Part shown: positions 18,162-28,362 of the stretch, one piece after another
How the letters are laid out: the number at the start of each line of letters is the position of its first letter
How positions within the stretch are numbered: the stretch's first letter is position 1
Assembly (NCBI GenBank): GCA_042095835.1
Contig: JBELML010000004.1
Location: 1-64,000, forward strand
DNA from: DATFKA01 sp042095835
GTDB lineage: Bacteria; Bacteroidota; Bacteroidia; Chitinophagales; Saprospiraceae
Reading direction: 5' to 3'
Length of the DNA stretch: 64,000 bases
Translations under genes and position numbers: made by a program
The notes under the pieces: model-generated
Seen by the model: only the letters and a program-made list of their open reading frames with translations
The model's database searches: none
What the model was told of the DNA's origin: nothing

Positions 18162-18935
18162 TCACCACACGCCCCTCCCCACATACTCCCCAAAATACTG
18201 CATCCGGCTACCGTACCAAGAAAAGAGTTCTCCATCAACCAGGCGTATTTTGGTCTCGGGTAATAGATTTTGAAACTCTTGGATATGTTTTTCTTTAAAA
18301 GGGAAAGGTTCGGATGAAAGGAATAAATAATCGGGCTTTTTTTCTTGCAGTAGTGCTATGCTCACCTCAGGGTATCGCTCTCTATCCGCAAAGACATTAT
18401 GCCAGCCAGCAGTTTCTATCATGGCGTGGATGAATGTTTTTTTGGCCGCAGCCATCAGAGGGGCTCTCCAAATGAGGTAGGCTATTTTGGGTGGATGAGC
18501 GGGGCCTTGAATACGGGCTAAGCTAGCTTGGATTTTTTTAATGATCGCGCTAGCTTGAGCTTGACGATCCAGCAGTATTCCTAGGTTATAAATCATAGCC
18601 AAGGCATCTTCAACGGTTACTACATCTGAAACCCACACTGGAAAATGGGCTTGTAGATAGGTGATTTGGGCCTTGTCATTTTCTTCCTTATTGCCGATGA
18701 TGAGGTCTGGCTTTAGTGATTCAATCCGATCAAGGTGTACGGATTTGGTGCCGCCAATTTGTGGAACCCTTTTACATTGCTCTTTAGGATATATGCAAAA
18801 CTTGGTTCGCCCCACAATATGAGATCCCAGGCCCAAATCAAATAGTAACTCAGTAATAGAAGGCACCAAAGAGATAATTCTTTGTGGAGTTTGCTGGATT
18901 TTAAGCTTGTTTTCGAGTTGGTCTTGGAAAATCAC
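18162..18935 (-). CDS. Helical-backbone metal receptor, BtuF-like substrate-binding protein
   Basis: A 257-residue member of the cobalamin/iron-siderophore periplasmic binding protein fold. The start of the domain, PQRIISLVPSITELLFDLGL, and ESLKPDLIIGNKEENDK and a late LQEKKPDYLFLSSEPFPF are typical. It has no signal peptide, so either it stays in the cytoplasm or the annotated start misses an export signal; the adjacent sequence offers none. Signal-less relatives are common in Bacteroidota, often labelled cobalamin-binding. No permease or ATPase genes are adjacent, so a transport role is uncertain. It is divergent from the helicase gene, 43 bases apart. Confidence 0.75.
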   Translation of the reverse strand: MIFQDQLENKLKIQQTPQRIISLVPSITELLFDLGLGSHIVGRTKFCIYPKEQCKRVPQIGGTKSVHLDRIESLKPDLIIGNKEENDKAQITYLQAHFPVWVSDVVTVEDALAMIYNLGILLDRQAQASAIIKKIQASLARIQGPAHPPKIAYLIWRAPLMAAAKKTFIHAMIETAGWHNVFADRERYPEVSIALLQEKKPDYLFLSSEPFPFKEKHIQEFQNLLPETKIRLVDGELFSWYGSRMQYFGEYVGRGVW

Positions 18936-18978
18936 TTGGATCGACTATTTTTGGAGAAGTTAAAACTAGAACTAAAGC

Positions 18979-21900
18979 ATGAATAAACCTGCGCTAGCCG
19001 AACTTTTTTACAAAGAAGCCGAAAAATTGGCTTTCGCAGAGCTCCAGCCAGGCCAAAAGGCCGACGGAAGCTTTCGCTTATTACAGCTCCTTTTTGTAGA
19101 ATTAACGAAGCGAGAAAAACTTCAATTCACGACATTATTCTCTAGGATTGCCTATGTCAGTCAGAAACAAGGGCTCAGCAAAAAGATCCAATTCTACATC
19201 CACAATTTTCGGAAAAGAATGACAACGCCTACTGGTCGCAAGAGTAAACCAGCAGATGATTTGGATGATTTAGGACTAAAGCTTGTACTGGCTTGTATAG
19301 AAGTGTTTTTTGAAGTGCCACCTTCTGAAGATTTATTGACTTTTCATCAAGCTCCTTGGCCACTCACCATGCAGCCGGCGACCATTTCCGATTATAAAGC
19401 TAGTTGCCGAGTAGTTGCCCTAGATGCGAATCATGAGGAACGACTGTTACTCATTAAGGACGAAGAGGCACCAGAGGAGGAATTTTATTTGCAATATGAT
19501 CTTCCAGAGCGGAACGAGAATTTCAATACTACCGTAGAACTGATTCGTGAAGTATTTGGCTTTCCGGTGACCTTACAATTGATTGATACGGAGATTGATG
19601 AGCAGCAGCATTACCGCCCTAGAGCCATTGTAATAGAACCTGATTTCCTGATGGATGTTTCCTCCGTAGCAGAATGTTTTAAACCCTCAGGAACCTTGCC
19701 AGTCTTGCATTTACTCAAAAAGTTTCTGCCTTTTGAGACTAGCCGACCATTGATACTCGGGAATATTGCCAATTTCTTCTTAGATGAGTTGATGCGCAAT
19801 CCTCAGGCTACGTACAAAGAGACTTTTATCAAAGTCTTCCAGTTGTTTCCTTTGACCTTTTCCCTGATTGATGATATGGAAATCCGTACCATTATGCAAG
19901 CTGCTCAGGGGCATTTTGTTCACCTGAAAAAAGTGATCCTTCAAGACCTGGAAGCCGAAAAGATTGGCAAAGAGAATTGCTATCTCGAACCTTCTTTTTA
20001 CGCACCCAGATATGGTCTTCAGGGAAGATTAGACATTTTGGCTTTGGGGCAGAGGAGAGCGATTATTGAGTTGAAAAGTGGAAAAGTATATCGGCCAAAT
20101 ATTTATGGGATTAGTGTGAATCACTACACCCAAACGCTCCTTTATGACCTCATCATCCGGAGTGTATATGGTGCATCGGCCAATCCAGTCAACTACATTC
20201 TGTATTCGGGTACGGACAATAACCATCTGCGTTTTGCTCCTGTTGTGAAGGCGCAGCAATTTGAGGCGCTAAATGTACGCAACCAAATGTTGGCTTTTGA
20301 AAAACAATTGAGCCGCATCGGCAGTAATGACCAATTAGGAGTGACCGAGTGGTTAGAAAATGCGGATCGGGTTTTTGAGCAAATTTGCTTTAAAAATTAT
20401 CCTTTACTCAAGGGTTTTGTAAAAAGAGATATTGAGCTATTTGAGCATTTTTATAAAAAATTAGGCTCAGTCGAAAAAAGATATTTTGCCGCCTTTGTAG
20501 GCCTCATTTCCCGAGAACATCAATTGGCTAAAATAGGAGACGAAACGGCCCAAAGGTCCCAAGGGCAATCTATGCTTTGGCTACAAAGCTATCAAGAAAA
20601 AGAAGCTGGATTTAATATTTTAGCCCAGCTAGAACTGAAGGAGCACGATGCCGGAGGAGAGGATCCTATTCTTAGGTTTGCACGAACGGAGCAGACCAAC
20701 CCATTGGCCAATTTCAGGAATGGCGATATTGTAGTACTATATCCCTTTTTAGGAGAAAATAAAAAGCCCGTACAGAACCAGGTTTTCAAGTGCACTATTT
20801 TTGAAATCAACAAAAATGAAGTACTCGTGCGATTACGGTCGGCACAATTTAATGTGCAACTCTTTGAGCAATACCAGACCTGGAATTTGGAGAGAGATTT
20901 ACTAGACAGCGGCTTCACCAATATGTATCGCAATTTGTTTAGCTTTCTTAGAGGTAAAGAACGTCAACGCAAACTTATCCTCGGGACGATACCTCCCGCT
21001 CCGCCCTCATCTCAAGCGATAGAAATAGACGCTAGTCCCTTTACAATGGAGCAGGCGACCATCTTTCAGCGATTGTTGCAGTCCAAAGATTACTTCCTAC
21101 TGTGGGGCCCTCCAGGTACGGGTAAAACAAGTGTCATGCTCAAGCACCTGACTGGCTACCTTTTTGACCATAGTGAGGAAAATGTACTCTTGCTAGCCTA
21201 TACCAATCGGGCAGTAGATGAAATTTGTGAGGCGATCGAGGCTTATCATCCCAAGATGAAGGATGCTTATCTGCGGATAGGATCGCGGTATTCTACAGCT
21301 CCTACCTTTCGAGATCGACTGCTGAGTGTGCAATCCCAGCAAATTTCTACCCGTAAAGCCCTCAAAAAACTGGTTCAATCGCATCGGCTTTTTGTAGGGA
21401 CCGTAGCTTCTGTGGCAGGAAAAACGGAGCTATTTCAGCTAAAGCACTTTCATCGGGCCATTATTGATGAGTCTTCTCAAATACTGGAGCCCATGCTTGT
21501 GGGTATGCTTCCTAAGTTCGACCACTTTACCTTGATTGGAGATCACAAGCAGCTGCCGGCAGTCGTTGTACAAGACGCTGAAATTTCAGAGGTGCAAGAC
21601 GAAACCCTAAGGCGATTGGGACTTACGAATTTGAGGAATTCCCTTTTTGAGCGATTATATAAATTAGCGGTCCAGGAAGGATGGAGCCACGCCTATGCCC
21701 AATTGAGCTATCAAGGGAGAATGCACAAGGATATCATGGCTTTTCCTAGTCAATTTTTTTATGAGGAAAAGCTACAAATTCTACCAGCAGAAATTGCTCA
21801 TCACCAACAACAGATTGCGACTTTAGGTTTGGCCTGTGATCCTAGCTTAAGGGTTGATCAGCTCATCAGTCAGCAGCGTTTGATCTTTGTACCAACGGAA

Positions 21901-22338
21901 AGCGAAGTCGCCGAATCACTCGGCAAAACCAATAAGGCCGAAGCAAAATTGACAGCCACTTTTATCAAACGATTTAAATGTATATATGAGGAAAATGATC
22001 TGCTGTTTTCTTATGATAAAATTGGGGTGATTACACCTTTTCGAGCGCAGATTGCTATGATTCGACAGACCTTGTCTGAGGAAAATATTCCTGAAGATGA
22101 GATAACCATTGATACCGTGGAGCGCTATCAAGGTGGTGCTAGAGATATTATCATCATCTCCTTGTGTACCAACTCGATGTCACAGCTACAAGGCATGATC
22201 TCCTTGTCTGAAGAAGGGGTAGATCGGAAATTGAATGTAGCACTGACCAGAGCCAGAAATCACCTGGTCATCTTAGGAAATCCAGATTTGTTAAAGCAAG
22301 ATGAGGTGTATGGGAAATTGTTAGATTTTTTGTCCTAA
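18979..22338 (+). CDS. Dna2-like nuclease/superfamily 1 helicase
   Basis: An 1119-residue protein combining a PD-(D/E)XK nuclease and an SF1B helicase, as in Dna2. The nuclease motif lies at about residues 347-390: LQGRLDILALG, IIELKSGK, then HYTQTLLYDL. The helicase begins with Walker A GPPGTGKTS (about 711-719). It continues with YTNRAVDEIC, IIDESSQILEP (Walker B), LIGDHKQLPAVV, SYQGRMH, DTVERYQGGARDIII and NVALTRARNHLVILG. The first 330 residues are unassigned. The four iron-sulfur cysteines of Dna2/Cas4 nucleases are not evident. It likely processes DNA ends or flaps during repair or replication. The stop overlaps the recG stop tail-to-tail by three bases within CTAA. Confidence 0.88.
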   Translation: MNKPALAELFYKEAEKLAFAELQPGQKADGSFRLLQLLFVELTKREKLQFTTLFSRIAYVSQKQGLSKKIQFYIHNFRKRMTTPTGRKSKPADDLDDLGLKLVLACIEVFFEVPPSEDLLTFHQAPWPLTMQPATISDYKASCRVVALDANHEERLLLIKDEEAPEEEFYLQYDLPERNENFNTTVELIREVFGFPVTLQLIDTEIDEQQHYRPRAIVIEPDFLMDVSSVAECFKPSGTLPVLHLLKKFLPFETSRPLILGNIANFFLDELMRNPQATYKETFIKVFQLFPLTFSLIDDMEIRTIMQAAQGHFVHLKKVILQDLEAEKIGKENCYLEPSFYAPRYGLQGRLDILALGQRRAIIELKSGKVYRPNIYGISVNHYTQTLLYDLIIRSVYGASANPVNYILYSGTDNNHLRFAPVVKAQQFEALNVRNQMLAFEKQLSRIGSNDQLGVTEWLENADRVFEQICFKNYPLLKGFVKRDIELFEHFYKKLGSVEKRYFAAFVGLISREHQLAKIGDETAQRSQGQSMLWLQSYQEKEAGFNILAQLELKEHDAGGEDPILRFARTEQTNPLANFRNGDIVVLYPFLGENKKPVQNQVFKCTIFEINKNEVLVRLRSAQFNVQLFEQYQTWNLERDLLDSGFTNMYRNLFSFLRGKERQRKLILGTIPPAPPSSQAIEIDASPFTMEQATIFQRLLQSKDYFLLWGPPGTGKTSVMLKHLTGYLFDHSEENVLLLAYTNRAVDEICEAIEAYHPKMKDAYLRIGSRYSTAPTFRDRLLSVQSQQISTRKALKKLVQSHRLFVGTVASVAGKTELFQLKHFHRAIIDESSQILEPMLVGMLPKFDHFTLIGDHKQLPAVVVQDAEISEVQDETLRRLGLTNLRNSLFERLYKLAVQEGWSHAYAQLSYQGRMHKDIMAFPSQFFYEEKLQILPAEIAHHQQQIATLGLACDPSLRVDQLISQQRLIFVPTESEVAESLGKTNKAEAKLTATFIKRFKCIYEENDLLFSYDKIGVITPFRAQIAMIRQTLSEENIPEDEITIDTVERYQGGARDIIIISLCTNSMSQLQGMISLSEEGVDRKLNVALTRARNHLVILGNPDLLKQDEVYGKLLDFLS

Positions 22339-24446
22339 GAAATCAAACCCCATCCACTGTTTCTAGCTTTGGTTTTAGCTAGAGTCGTTTTGAGGACTTG
22401 GTGAACTGGGCGCTCCAATTGAGGATCGTCATCGAGGATGCGTTGGGCAATTTCTCTTGCTGTAGATAGTATCTGGCCATCGCGTGCGATATCTGCGATA
22501 TGCATATTGAGGATACCGCTTTGTTGGGTGCCTTCCATATTACCTGGTCCGCGGAGCCTGAGATCAGCTTCGGCAATCTCGAAACCATTGTTTGTACGGA
22601 CCATTGTATCGATGCGCTGTCGTCCCTCTTTACTGATTTTGAAGCTGGTCATCAGTATACAAAAAGATTGGTCGGCACCACGTCCTACACGTCCACGCAA
22701 CTGATGAAGCTGGCTGAGGCCAAAACGCTCTGTATTTTCAATGACCATGACGGAGGCATTGGGTACGTTGACACCGACTTCAATCACTGTAGTCGCGATC
22801 ATGATTTGGGTTTCTCCTTTTACAAAGCGAGACATTTCAAAATCTTTGTCGGCAGGTTTCATCCGTCCGTGCACAATGCTGATCTGGAACTGATCGGGAG
22901 GAAATTCTCTACTAAGTGCCTCATAGCCTTGCTCTAGATTTTTCAGATCTAAAGTTTCTGATTCCTCAATAAGTGGATAGACTACATACACCTGTCGACC
23001 TTTGGCTATTTCTTCCTTTATAAAACCAAAAACTCGCAAGCGGTGATTTTCCGTACGATGGATCGTTTTTACTGGCTTTCTGCCTGGCGGCAACTCGTCA
23101 ATCACTGACACATCAAGATCACCATAGATTGTCATAGCTAAAGTCCTCGGAATAGGAGTAGCTGTCATGACTAGAATATGTGGTGGATACGGCTTGCTTT
23201 TCTTCCAAAGCCTTGCACGCTGCGCTACGCCAAAACGGTGCTGCTCATCGGTAATAGCAAGTCCCAGGTTTTTAAAGACCACGGGGTCTTCTAGTAGAGC
23301 ATGGGTGCCGATCAGGATATGCGTTTCTCCTTCTGCGAGCCTTTCGAGTACCTCTCGACGTCTCTTTCCTTTCACACTGCCAGATAGAAAATCTACATTG
23401 ATATCTAAACCGCTCACATAATCGCTTAGAGACTGAAAGTGCTGTTGAGCAAGGATTTCAGTTGGTGCCATCAGACAGGTTTGGAAGCTGTTGTCCATCG
23501 CAATTAAGGCGACCATCAGTGCTACGATGGTCTTGCCGCTGCCCACATCGCCTTGTAGCAGTCGATTCATCTGGCGGCCACTAGCTAGATCTCGGCGTAT
23601 TTCTTTGATGACCCTTTTTTGAGCACCCGTTAATTCAAAAGGTAATTTTGTGGTATAAAAGCCATTAAAATAATCGCCGATCGTAGGGAAAGGAAAACCT
23701 TTGATAGCTACTTTTCTTTGTCGTTTGGTTTGTAGTAAGCGAAGCTGCATCAAGAATAATTCCTCAAAAATTAATCTATTTTTGGCCTGCTCTAATTCTT
23801 TATGATCCTTAGGAAAATGTATCCACTGAAAGGCTTCGTATCTACTAGGAAATTTAAACTTCTCGGTGATATAGACAGGTAGGTTTTCAGGGATATGCTG
23901 TGGCTGGACTTTTTCAAGCATCAGCTTCATAATGCGTCGGATGCCCTTGGCATCTAATCCTTTAGCATTTAATTTTTCGGTACTAGGGTAGACCGGAGCA
24001 AAACTCGAAGCTTTCGCCACTTTCTGTGGATCAAAAACCTCCATTTCAGGATGAGCAATATTTAACTTTTTATTGAACTCGCTGACCCTGCCATAGACGA
24101 TATACTCTTGACCGACGACCAACTGTTTTTCCAGCCAATGCACGCCTTTGAACCAAACTAATTCTATACTGCCTGTATCATCTCTGAGTCGCGCTACTAG
24201 CCGACGACGACGGCCATCACCTGCGACTTTTAGACTTCTTAAAACACCTCTTAATTGGACAGTGACCCCATCTTCTCTTAGATCACGAATACTATGAAAG
24301 GTCGTTTTATCGACATAGCGGAAAGGGAAGTGACTCAGGAGGTCAGCGAAGGTGAAAATACCGAGTTCCTTTTGCAGGAGCTCCCCTTTTTTGGGGCCTA
24401 CACCTTTGAGGTAGACTATCTTCGTTTCTAAAATCGCTTGATCCAT
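22335..24446 (-). CDS. recG: ATP-dependent DNA helicase RecG
   Basis: A 703-residue branch-migrating helicase that remodels stalled forks and Holliday junctions. The N-terminal wedge/OB region starts YLKGVGPKKGELLQKELGI and includes VQLRGVLRS and YIVYGRVSEFNKKLNIAHPE. The helicase motifs are LLQGDVGSGKT (Walker A), MAPTEILAQQH, ITDEQHRFGV (DEXH box, here DEQH), MTATPIPRTLA and QLRGRVGRG. Length is normal. The ATG at 24446 is preferred to an in-frame TTG two codons upstream. It is convergent with the Dna2-like gene and divergent from rbfA. Confidence 0.96.
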   Translation of the reverse strand: MDQAILETKIVYLKGVGPKKGELLQKELGIFTFADLLSHFPFRYVDKTTFHSIRDLREDGVTVQLRGVLRSLKVAGDGRRRRLVARLRDDTGSIELVWFKGVHWLEKQLVVGQEYIVYGRVSEFNKKLNIAHPEMEVFDPQKVAKASSFAPVYPSTEKLNAKGLDAKGIRRIMKLMLEKVQPQHIPENLPVYITEKFKFPSRYEAFQWIHFPKDHKELEQAKNRLIFEELFLMQLRLLQTKRQRKVAIKGFPFPTIGDYFNGFYTTKLPFELTGAQKRVIKEIRRDLASGRQMNRLLQGDVGSGKTIVALMVALIAMDNSFQTCLMAPTEILAQQHFQSLSDYVSGLDINVDFLSGSVKGKRRREVLERLAEGETHILIGTHALLEDPVVFKNLGLAITDEQHRFGVAQRARLWKKSKPYPPHILVMTATPIPRTLAMTIYGDLDVSVIDELPPGRKPVKTIHRTENHRLRVFGFIKEEIAKGRQVYVVYPLIEESETLDLKNLEQGYEALSREFPPDQFQISIVHGRMKPADKDFEMSRFVKGETQIMIATTVIEVGVNVPNASVMVIENTERFGLSQLHQLRGRVGRGADQSFCILMTSFKISKEGRQRIDTMVRTNNGFEIAEADLRLRGPGNMEGTQQSGILNMHIADIARDGQILSTAREIAQRILDDDPQLERPVHQVLKTTLAKTKARNSGWGLIS

Positions 24447-24583
24447 ACACAAATAGGGAACTTAAATCCCTTGATATTGTTTTTTGATACGTAAATTTGT
24501 AATATACAGTAATATAGTAAAGAACAAAATACCCCGCTATTTTGTATCTGTTTTACTTTCTTTGACACAAACAAATAAATACT

Positions 24584-24964
24584 ATGGCGAAGGTGCGACA
24601 AAAGCAAGTGGAAGAATTGATTAGGAGAAATTTCGGCACCGTCCTACTCAATGAAGGTTCCTACATTTATGGTCCCGAGCCTTTAGTCACCGTTACAAAA
24701 GTAATGATTACACCTGATTTTGGCTTGGCGAAAATATATCTCAGTGTCTATAATACCGAAAACAAGCAAGCAGTCATTCTGGAAATGGAGCAAGAGAAAC
24801 ACCGTCTGCGCCAAGCTTTGGCTTTTCGGGTTAAAAAACACATGCGTCGTATTCCAGAGGTTGATTTTTATCTAGATGATACGCTTGATGAGATGTACCG
24901 CCTCCAGCAATTATTCGAAAAGCTGAACGATGATGATCAGACCGGAGAAGATACAGCTGGTTAA
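24584..24964 (+). CDS. rbfA: 30S ribosome-binding factor A
   Basis: A 126-residue KH-fold factor that matures the 16S rRNA 5' end and the small subunit. The family pattern is seen in KQVEELIRRNFGTVL, VTKVMITPDFGLAKIYLSV, and RRIPEVDFYLDDTLDEMYRLQQLFEKL, and the length is typical. It is divergent from recG (137 bases apart) and its TAA stop shares TTAA with the stop of the convergent gamma-glutamyltransferase gene. Confidence 0.95.
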   Translation: MAKVRQKQVEELIRRNFGTVLLNEGSYIYGPEPLVTVTKVMITPDFGLAKIYLSVYNTENKQAVILEMEQEKHRLRQALAFRVKKHMRRIPEVDFYLDDTLDEMYRLQQLFEKLNDDDQTGEDTAG

Positions 24965-26670
24965 TAACCAACTGCTCTTCCATCAAAGGCCCGAGAATCG
25001 GCGGCTCCATGACGCAGGCCGGTTTCTGGGTTGATGTAAATGCCCATGGCACTTCCTTGGAAGCTTCGATAGCGAATGGAGTGTCCTCTCATTTCGTACA
25101 AACTTCGAGTATCTGAACTGAAGCCAAATTGTTCCATCCAAGTAGCATCAGGGAACCATTGATGATGCATGCGCGGAGCCTCAATCGCTTGAGCGATGCT
25201 CATCTTATGGTCAATTACATTGAGGATGACTTGCAGGGTGGTATTGATGATGGTTCTACCTCCTGGGCTGCCAATTACAATCACGGGTTGGCCGTCCTTA
25301 GCTACGATGGTAGGAGACATGCTCGATAACATTCTTTTTTGAGGTTCAACCAAATTAGGTTTCGTGCCGATCTGACCAAAGCGAGTCGTTACACCAGGTA
25401 CCGGATTGAAGTCGCCCATTTCGTTATTGAGTAAAAAGCCAGCACCTTCTACCGTAATTCGAGATCCATAGCTATATTCCAAAGTATAAGTTAAGGAGAC
25501 AGCGTTTCCATCTTTGTCTACTACCGAAAAGTGAGTGGTTTCTTCACTTTCTTCTTGAAACCGTACGCGATTGAACAAGGCGGTATCACTTTTCCCTGCC
25601 AGAAAAAGATCAATGCTTGGCCTTATTTTATCAGCGTAGGCTTTTGAGGTGAGTCGATCCAGTGGCATATCGTCGTTGAACAAGGGATCGCCCAGGTATT
25701 CGGCACGATCCGCAAAAGCGGTACGCATCGCCTCTGTTAAAAGATGTAAGTAGAGCGCAGAGTTGTGGCCAATTTTTTCCAGGTTATAGCCTTCTAGAAT
25801 ATTGAGCATTTCGACTACGGCCACTCCTCCCGAACTTGGTGGAGGCATACCGTATACATCATAACCACGGTAGGTCCCTTTGATAGGCGGCTGCTCTGTA
25901 GGTTCATAGATTGCAAGGTCCTCTTCTGTAATGAGACCACCATGCTTTTTCATGAATTTGGCAAATAGGCGAGCTGTTTTTCCTTTGTAAAAGCCGTCGC
26001 GCCCCTCTTTTTGTATGCGTTTGAGGGTAGCCGCTAAATCGGGCTGCTTAAAGTTTTCGCCAGGTTCATAAAGATCTTCACCATTCTTTAGGAAAGCCTT
26101 TTGGGTGCCTTCATAAAGTGGATCATCGGCACTTTGCATACCTGTTAGAAAACGTTGCATATTCCAAGTAGAAGGGAAGCCTTTTGCCGCTAAATCAATC
26201 GCTGGTTGGAGGAGATCTTCCCAAGGTAGTTGACCATATTTCTGATGTGCAGCCCATAATCCAGCTACGGTACCAGGTACCCCAACCGAGAGTGGGCCTC
26301 GGTGATTAGAATTGTCTTTGATGTTGCCCTCCTCGTCAAGAAACATATCAGCAGTTGCTGCTAAGGGTGCCTTTTCTCTAAAATTGAAGGTAGTCGTTGC
26401 TCCTTCCGCAGGGTGATAAACCAAAAAGCCTCCTCCACCAATATTGCCAGCAGAAGGTAAGGTCACAGCCAGGGCAAATGCGGTAGCTACGGAAGCATCA
26501 ATGGCATTTCCTCCTTTTTCTAATATCTGTTTACCTGCCTCAGAGCCTAAATAGTGACTGCTCACCACTATACCATTTTTGGCAGGAGCTGGAAGTTTGC
26601 CCGATTGAGCGAAAGTAAGTTGAATAGATGCTAAGAGTAAAAGCGCTAATGTTATATTTCTTTGAATCAT
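24961..26670 (-). CDS. ggt: Gamma-glutamyltransferase (gamma-glutamyltranspeptidase)
   Basis: A 569-residue secreted N-terminal nucleophile hydrolase that cleaves the gamma-glutamyl bond of glutathione and transfers or hydrolyses the glutamyl group. The ATG at 26670 gives a clean signal peptide (IQRNITLALLLLASIQLTFAQ); an in-frame upstream start would add 11 residues. Domain text VVSSHYLGSEAG and GGNAIDASVATAFALAV is typical. Autocleavage should occur before Thr378 in EETTHFSVVDKDGNAVS, followed by LLNNEMGDFNPVPG and the oxyanion segment MLSSMSPTIV. It probably works in the periplasm. It lies between rbfA (convergent) and an oxidoreductase gene on the same strand, 105 bases away. Confidence 0.96.
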   Translation of the reverse strand: MIQRNITLALLLLASIQLTFAQSGKLPAPAKNGIVVSSHYLGSEAGKQILEKGGNAIDASVATAFALAVTLPSAGNIGGGGFLVYHPAEGATTTFNFREKAPLAATADMFLDEEGNIKDNSNHRGPLSVGVPGTVAGLWAAHQKYGQLPWEDLLQPAIDLAAKGFPSTWNMQRFLTGMQSADDPLYEGTQKAFLKNGEDLYEPGENFKQPDLAATLKRIQKEGRDGFYKGKTARLFAKFMKKHGGLITEEDLAIYEPTEQPPIKGTYRGYDVYGMPPPSSGGVAVVEMLNILEGYNLEKIGHNSALYLHLLTEAMRTAFADRAEYLGDPLFNDDMPLDRLTSKAYADKIRPSIDLFLAGKSDTALFNRVRFQEESEETTHFSVVDKDGNAVSLTYTLEYSYGSRITVEGAGFLLNNEMGDFNPVPGVTTRFGQIGTKPNLVEPQKRMLSSMSPTIVAKDGQPVIVIGSPGGRTIINTTLQVILNVIDHKMSIAQAIEAPRMHHQWFPDATWMEQFGFSSDTRSLYEMRGHSIRYRSFQGSAMGIYINPETGLRHGAADSRAFDGRAVGY

Positions 26671-26775
26671 AAAAGCGTGTATAAATGTAGTTAAGTGAAC
26701 CACATAACAGGAGTAGGGACCATAGATGAAATGATCTCTGATAGGCTATGTTTCCTATGCACCTACTGCGGTTCA

Positions 26776-28362
26776 TTATTTTAAAATTTTCTTCAAGACA
26801 TTCTTTCCGGTCATGGCTGATACGGTGACTGCACCACTGAATAAGGCACCACCTACACCTGCCGTCACAATGTCTTGCCCAGTCAAATATAAGTTTTTGA
26901 TTGGAGTTCTCGGCTGTAAAAAGGTTTGGCGAAATCGATCAGGGCTATGATTGAGGCCGTATATCTCTCCTTTATCATAGTTGACAAAGTGCTGTGTTGA
27001 TAAAGGCGTAGATAATTCGTAGTGGTCAATTTTATCTTTAGTCTGTGGAAGATGTTGATACAAGGTCGCGAGCAGTCGTTGTGTAATCTCCTCTTTAAAG
27101 GTCGTATAGTCGGTTCCTCTTTTCATCCAACGCGTACCTTCCCATTTCTTGAAAGCATCATAGGGCAATAGGGTGATGATGTCAATCGTACTCCTACCAG
27201 GATAGCGCTCTGGCCAACTGGGATCTTTGGCAGCTGGAAAGGAGATGTAAATGACTGGGAAAGGTGCATTCAAATCTTCTAGATAGCGTTCTACACAGGT
27301 GTCGTGATCGGCATCGTCTGGATAAATCCAATAATTGGTTTTGGGGAGTTGCAGTTCTTCTGGACTGGCATTCAATCCGATATAAAGGCAAGCGGAGGCA
27401 ACCGAGCGTTTTACTTTTTTGAGTTGATCAAAGAGGCCGAGTTGTTCTGCTATCTGTGGTGGTAGTAGCTTTTGGTAAGTCGTCATAATTCCCGCTCCAC
27501 TGATGATTTTATCTGCTGTGATGAGGGTACCATCCTTCATTTGTACACCAGTTGCTTTTTTACCATCTAGAACGATTTTTTCTACCTCCGCACTGATTAA
27601 AACGCTGCCTCCAGCTTTGGCTATGATAGGAGCAACATTTTCAACGATTTGACTAGATCCACCAATCGGGAAGCTTCCGCCGCTAAAGTAATGCCGGGCT
27701 ACAGCAGCATGCATGGCGAAGCTACTTTGCTTTGGCGGAAGACCATAGTCACCGTATTGGCCAGTCAGCACTTTGATCATCTGCTCATTATCGGTCAAGT
27801 CTCGTAATACTTCGTAAGTTGTCCGATCGGAAAATCGATGGTAGGCTTTGCGCATTCGTGGACCGGCCAACCAGCTCACCATTTGCGGCAGCGCTTTTTC
27901 GGCATAAAAGCTTCTACTTTCTCGATTCGCTTGAAAGACCAAGCTGATGTATTCTTCTAGGGCTTCTTCCTCTCCTGGGAAGTACTCCAATATTTTAGCT
28001 TTGAAGTTAGCGACTCCTTTGACAAAGTCGTACTGTTGATTGCCAATGATGATTTTATCATAGACTTCCCCCATGTCGGCCCAGCGAAGTTGACCATCTG
28101 TAATGTAATCGAACATTTTGCGCAGCGCGCTATGCTCTCTTTGCATTTCTCCAATATAATGAATGCCTACATCCCACTCGTAGCCTTTGCGTTTGAAGAC
28201 GTGGGTAAAACCACCGGCGGTATAATGTCGCTCCAAAACAAGCACCTTTTGTCCTTCTTTGGCAAGGATGGCTGCTGCTGCTTGGCATCCCATACCAGAA
28301 CCAATGAGGATGGTGTCATAATGGTCTGCTCTTTCGTGTTTTTGTTTGTAGGATTGAATCAT
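26776..28362 (-). CDS. FAD-dependent oxidoreductase, RetSat/CrtI (phytoene desaturase-like) family
   Basis: A 528-residue flavoprotein. The N-terminal dinucleotide-binding loop is DTILIGSGMGCQAAAAIL followed by VLVLERHYTAGGFTHVF, characteristic of the all-trans-retinol 13,14-reductase and carotenoid isomerase branch. The C-terminal LYLTGQDIVTAGVGGALFSG is the second FAD-contact motif of the family. It should saturate, desaturate or isomerise a polyene or similar lipid; the substrate cannot be told. No other carotenoid gene is nearby. It shares direction with ggt downstream. The 320-base purine-rich spacer lies upstream of its start. Confidence 0.87.
   Translation of the reverse strand: MIQSYKQKHERADHYDTILIGSGMGCQAAAAILAKEGQKVLVLERHYTAGGFTHVFKRKGYEWDVGIHYIGEMQREHSALRKMFDYITDGQLRWADMGEVYDKIIIGNQQYDFVKGVANFKAKILEYFPGEEEALEEYISLVFQANRESRSFYAEKALPQMVSWLAGPRMRKAYHRFSDRTTYEVLRDLTDNEQMIKVLTGQYGDYGLPPKQSSFAMHAAVARHYFSGGSFPIGGSSQIVENVAPIIAKAGGSVLISAEVEKIVLDGKKATGVQMKDGTLITADKIISGAGIMTTYQKLLPPQIAEQLGLFDQLKKVKRSVASACLYIGLNASPEELQLPKTNYWIYPDDADHDTCVERYLEDLNAPFPVIYISFPAAKDPSWPERYPGRSTIDIITLLPYDAFKKWEGTRWMKRGTDYTTFKEEITQRLLATLYQHLPQTKDKIDHYELSTPLSTQHFVNYDKGEIYGLNHSPDRFRQTFLQPRTPIKNLYLTGQDIVTAGVGGALFSGAVTVSAMTGKNVLKKILK

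Noticed and set aside
18022..18273. 83-codon open frame with Ser/His/Pro-rich text
   Set aside because: It is low-complexity spacer and overlaps the end of the BtuF-like gene on the other strand.
18979..22338. Nuclease-helicase as part of an anti-phage system
   Set aside because: Its neighbours are BtuF-like, recG and rbfA genes, with no mobile or defence context, so a housekeeping repair role is more likely.
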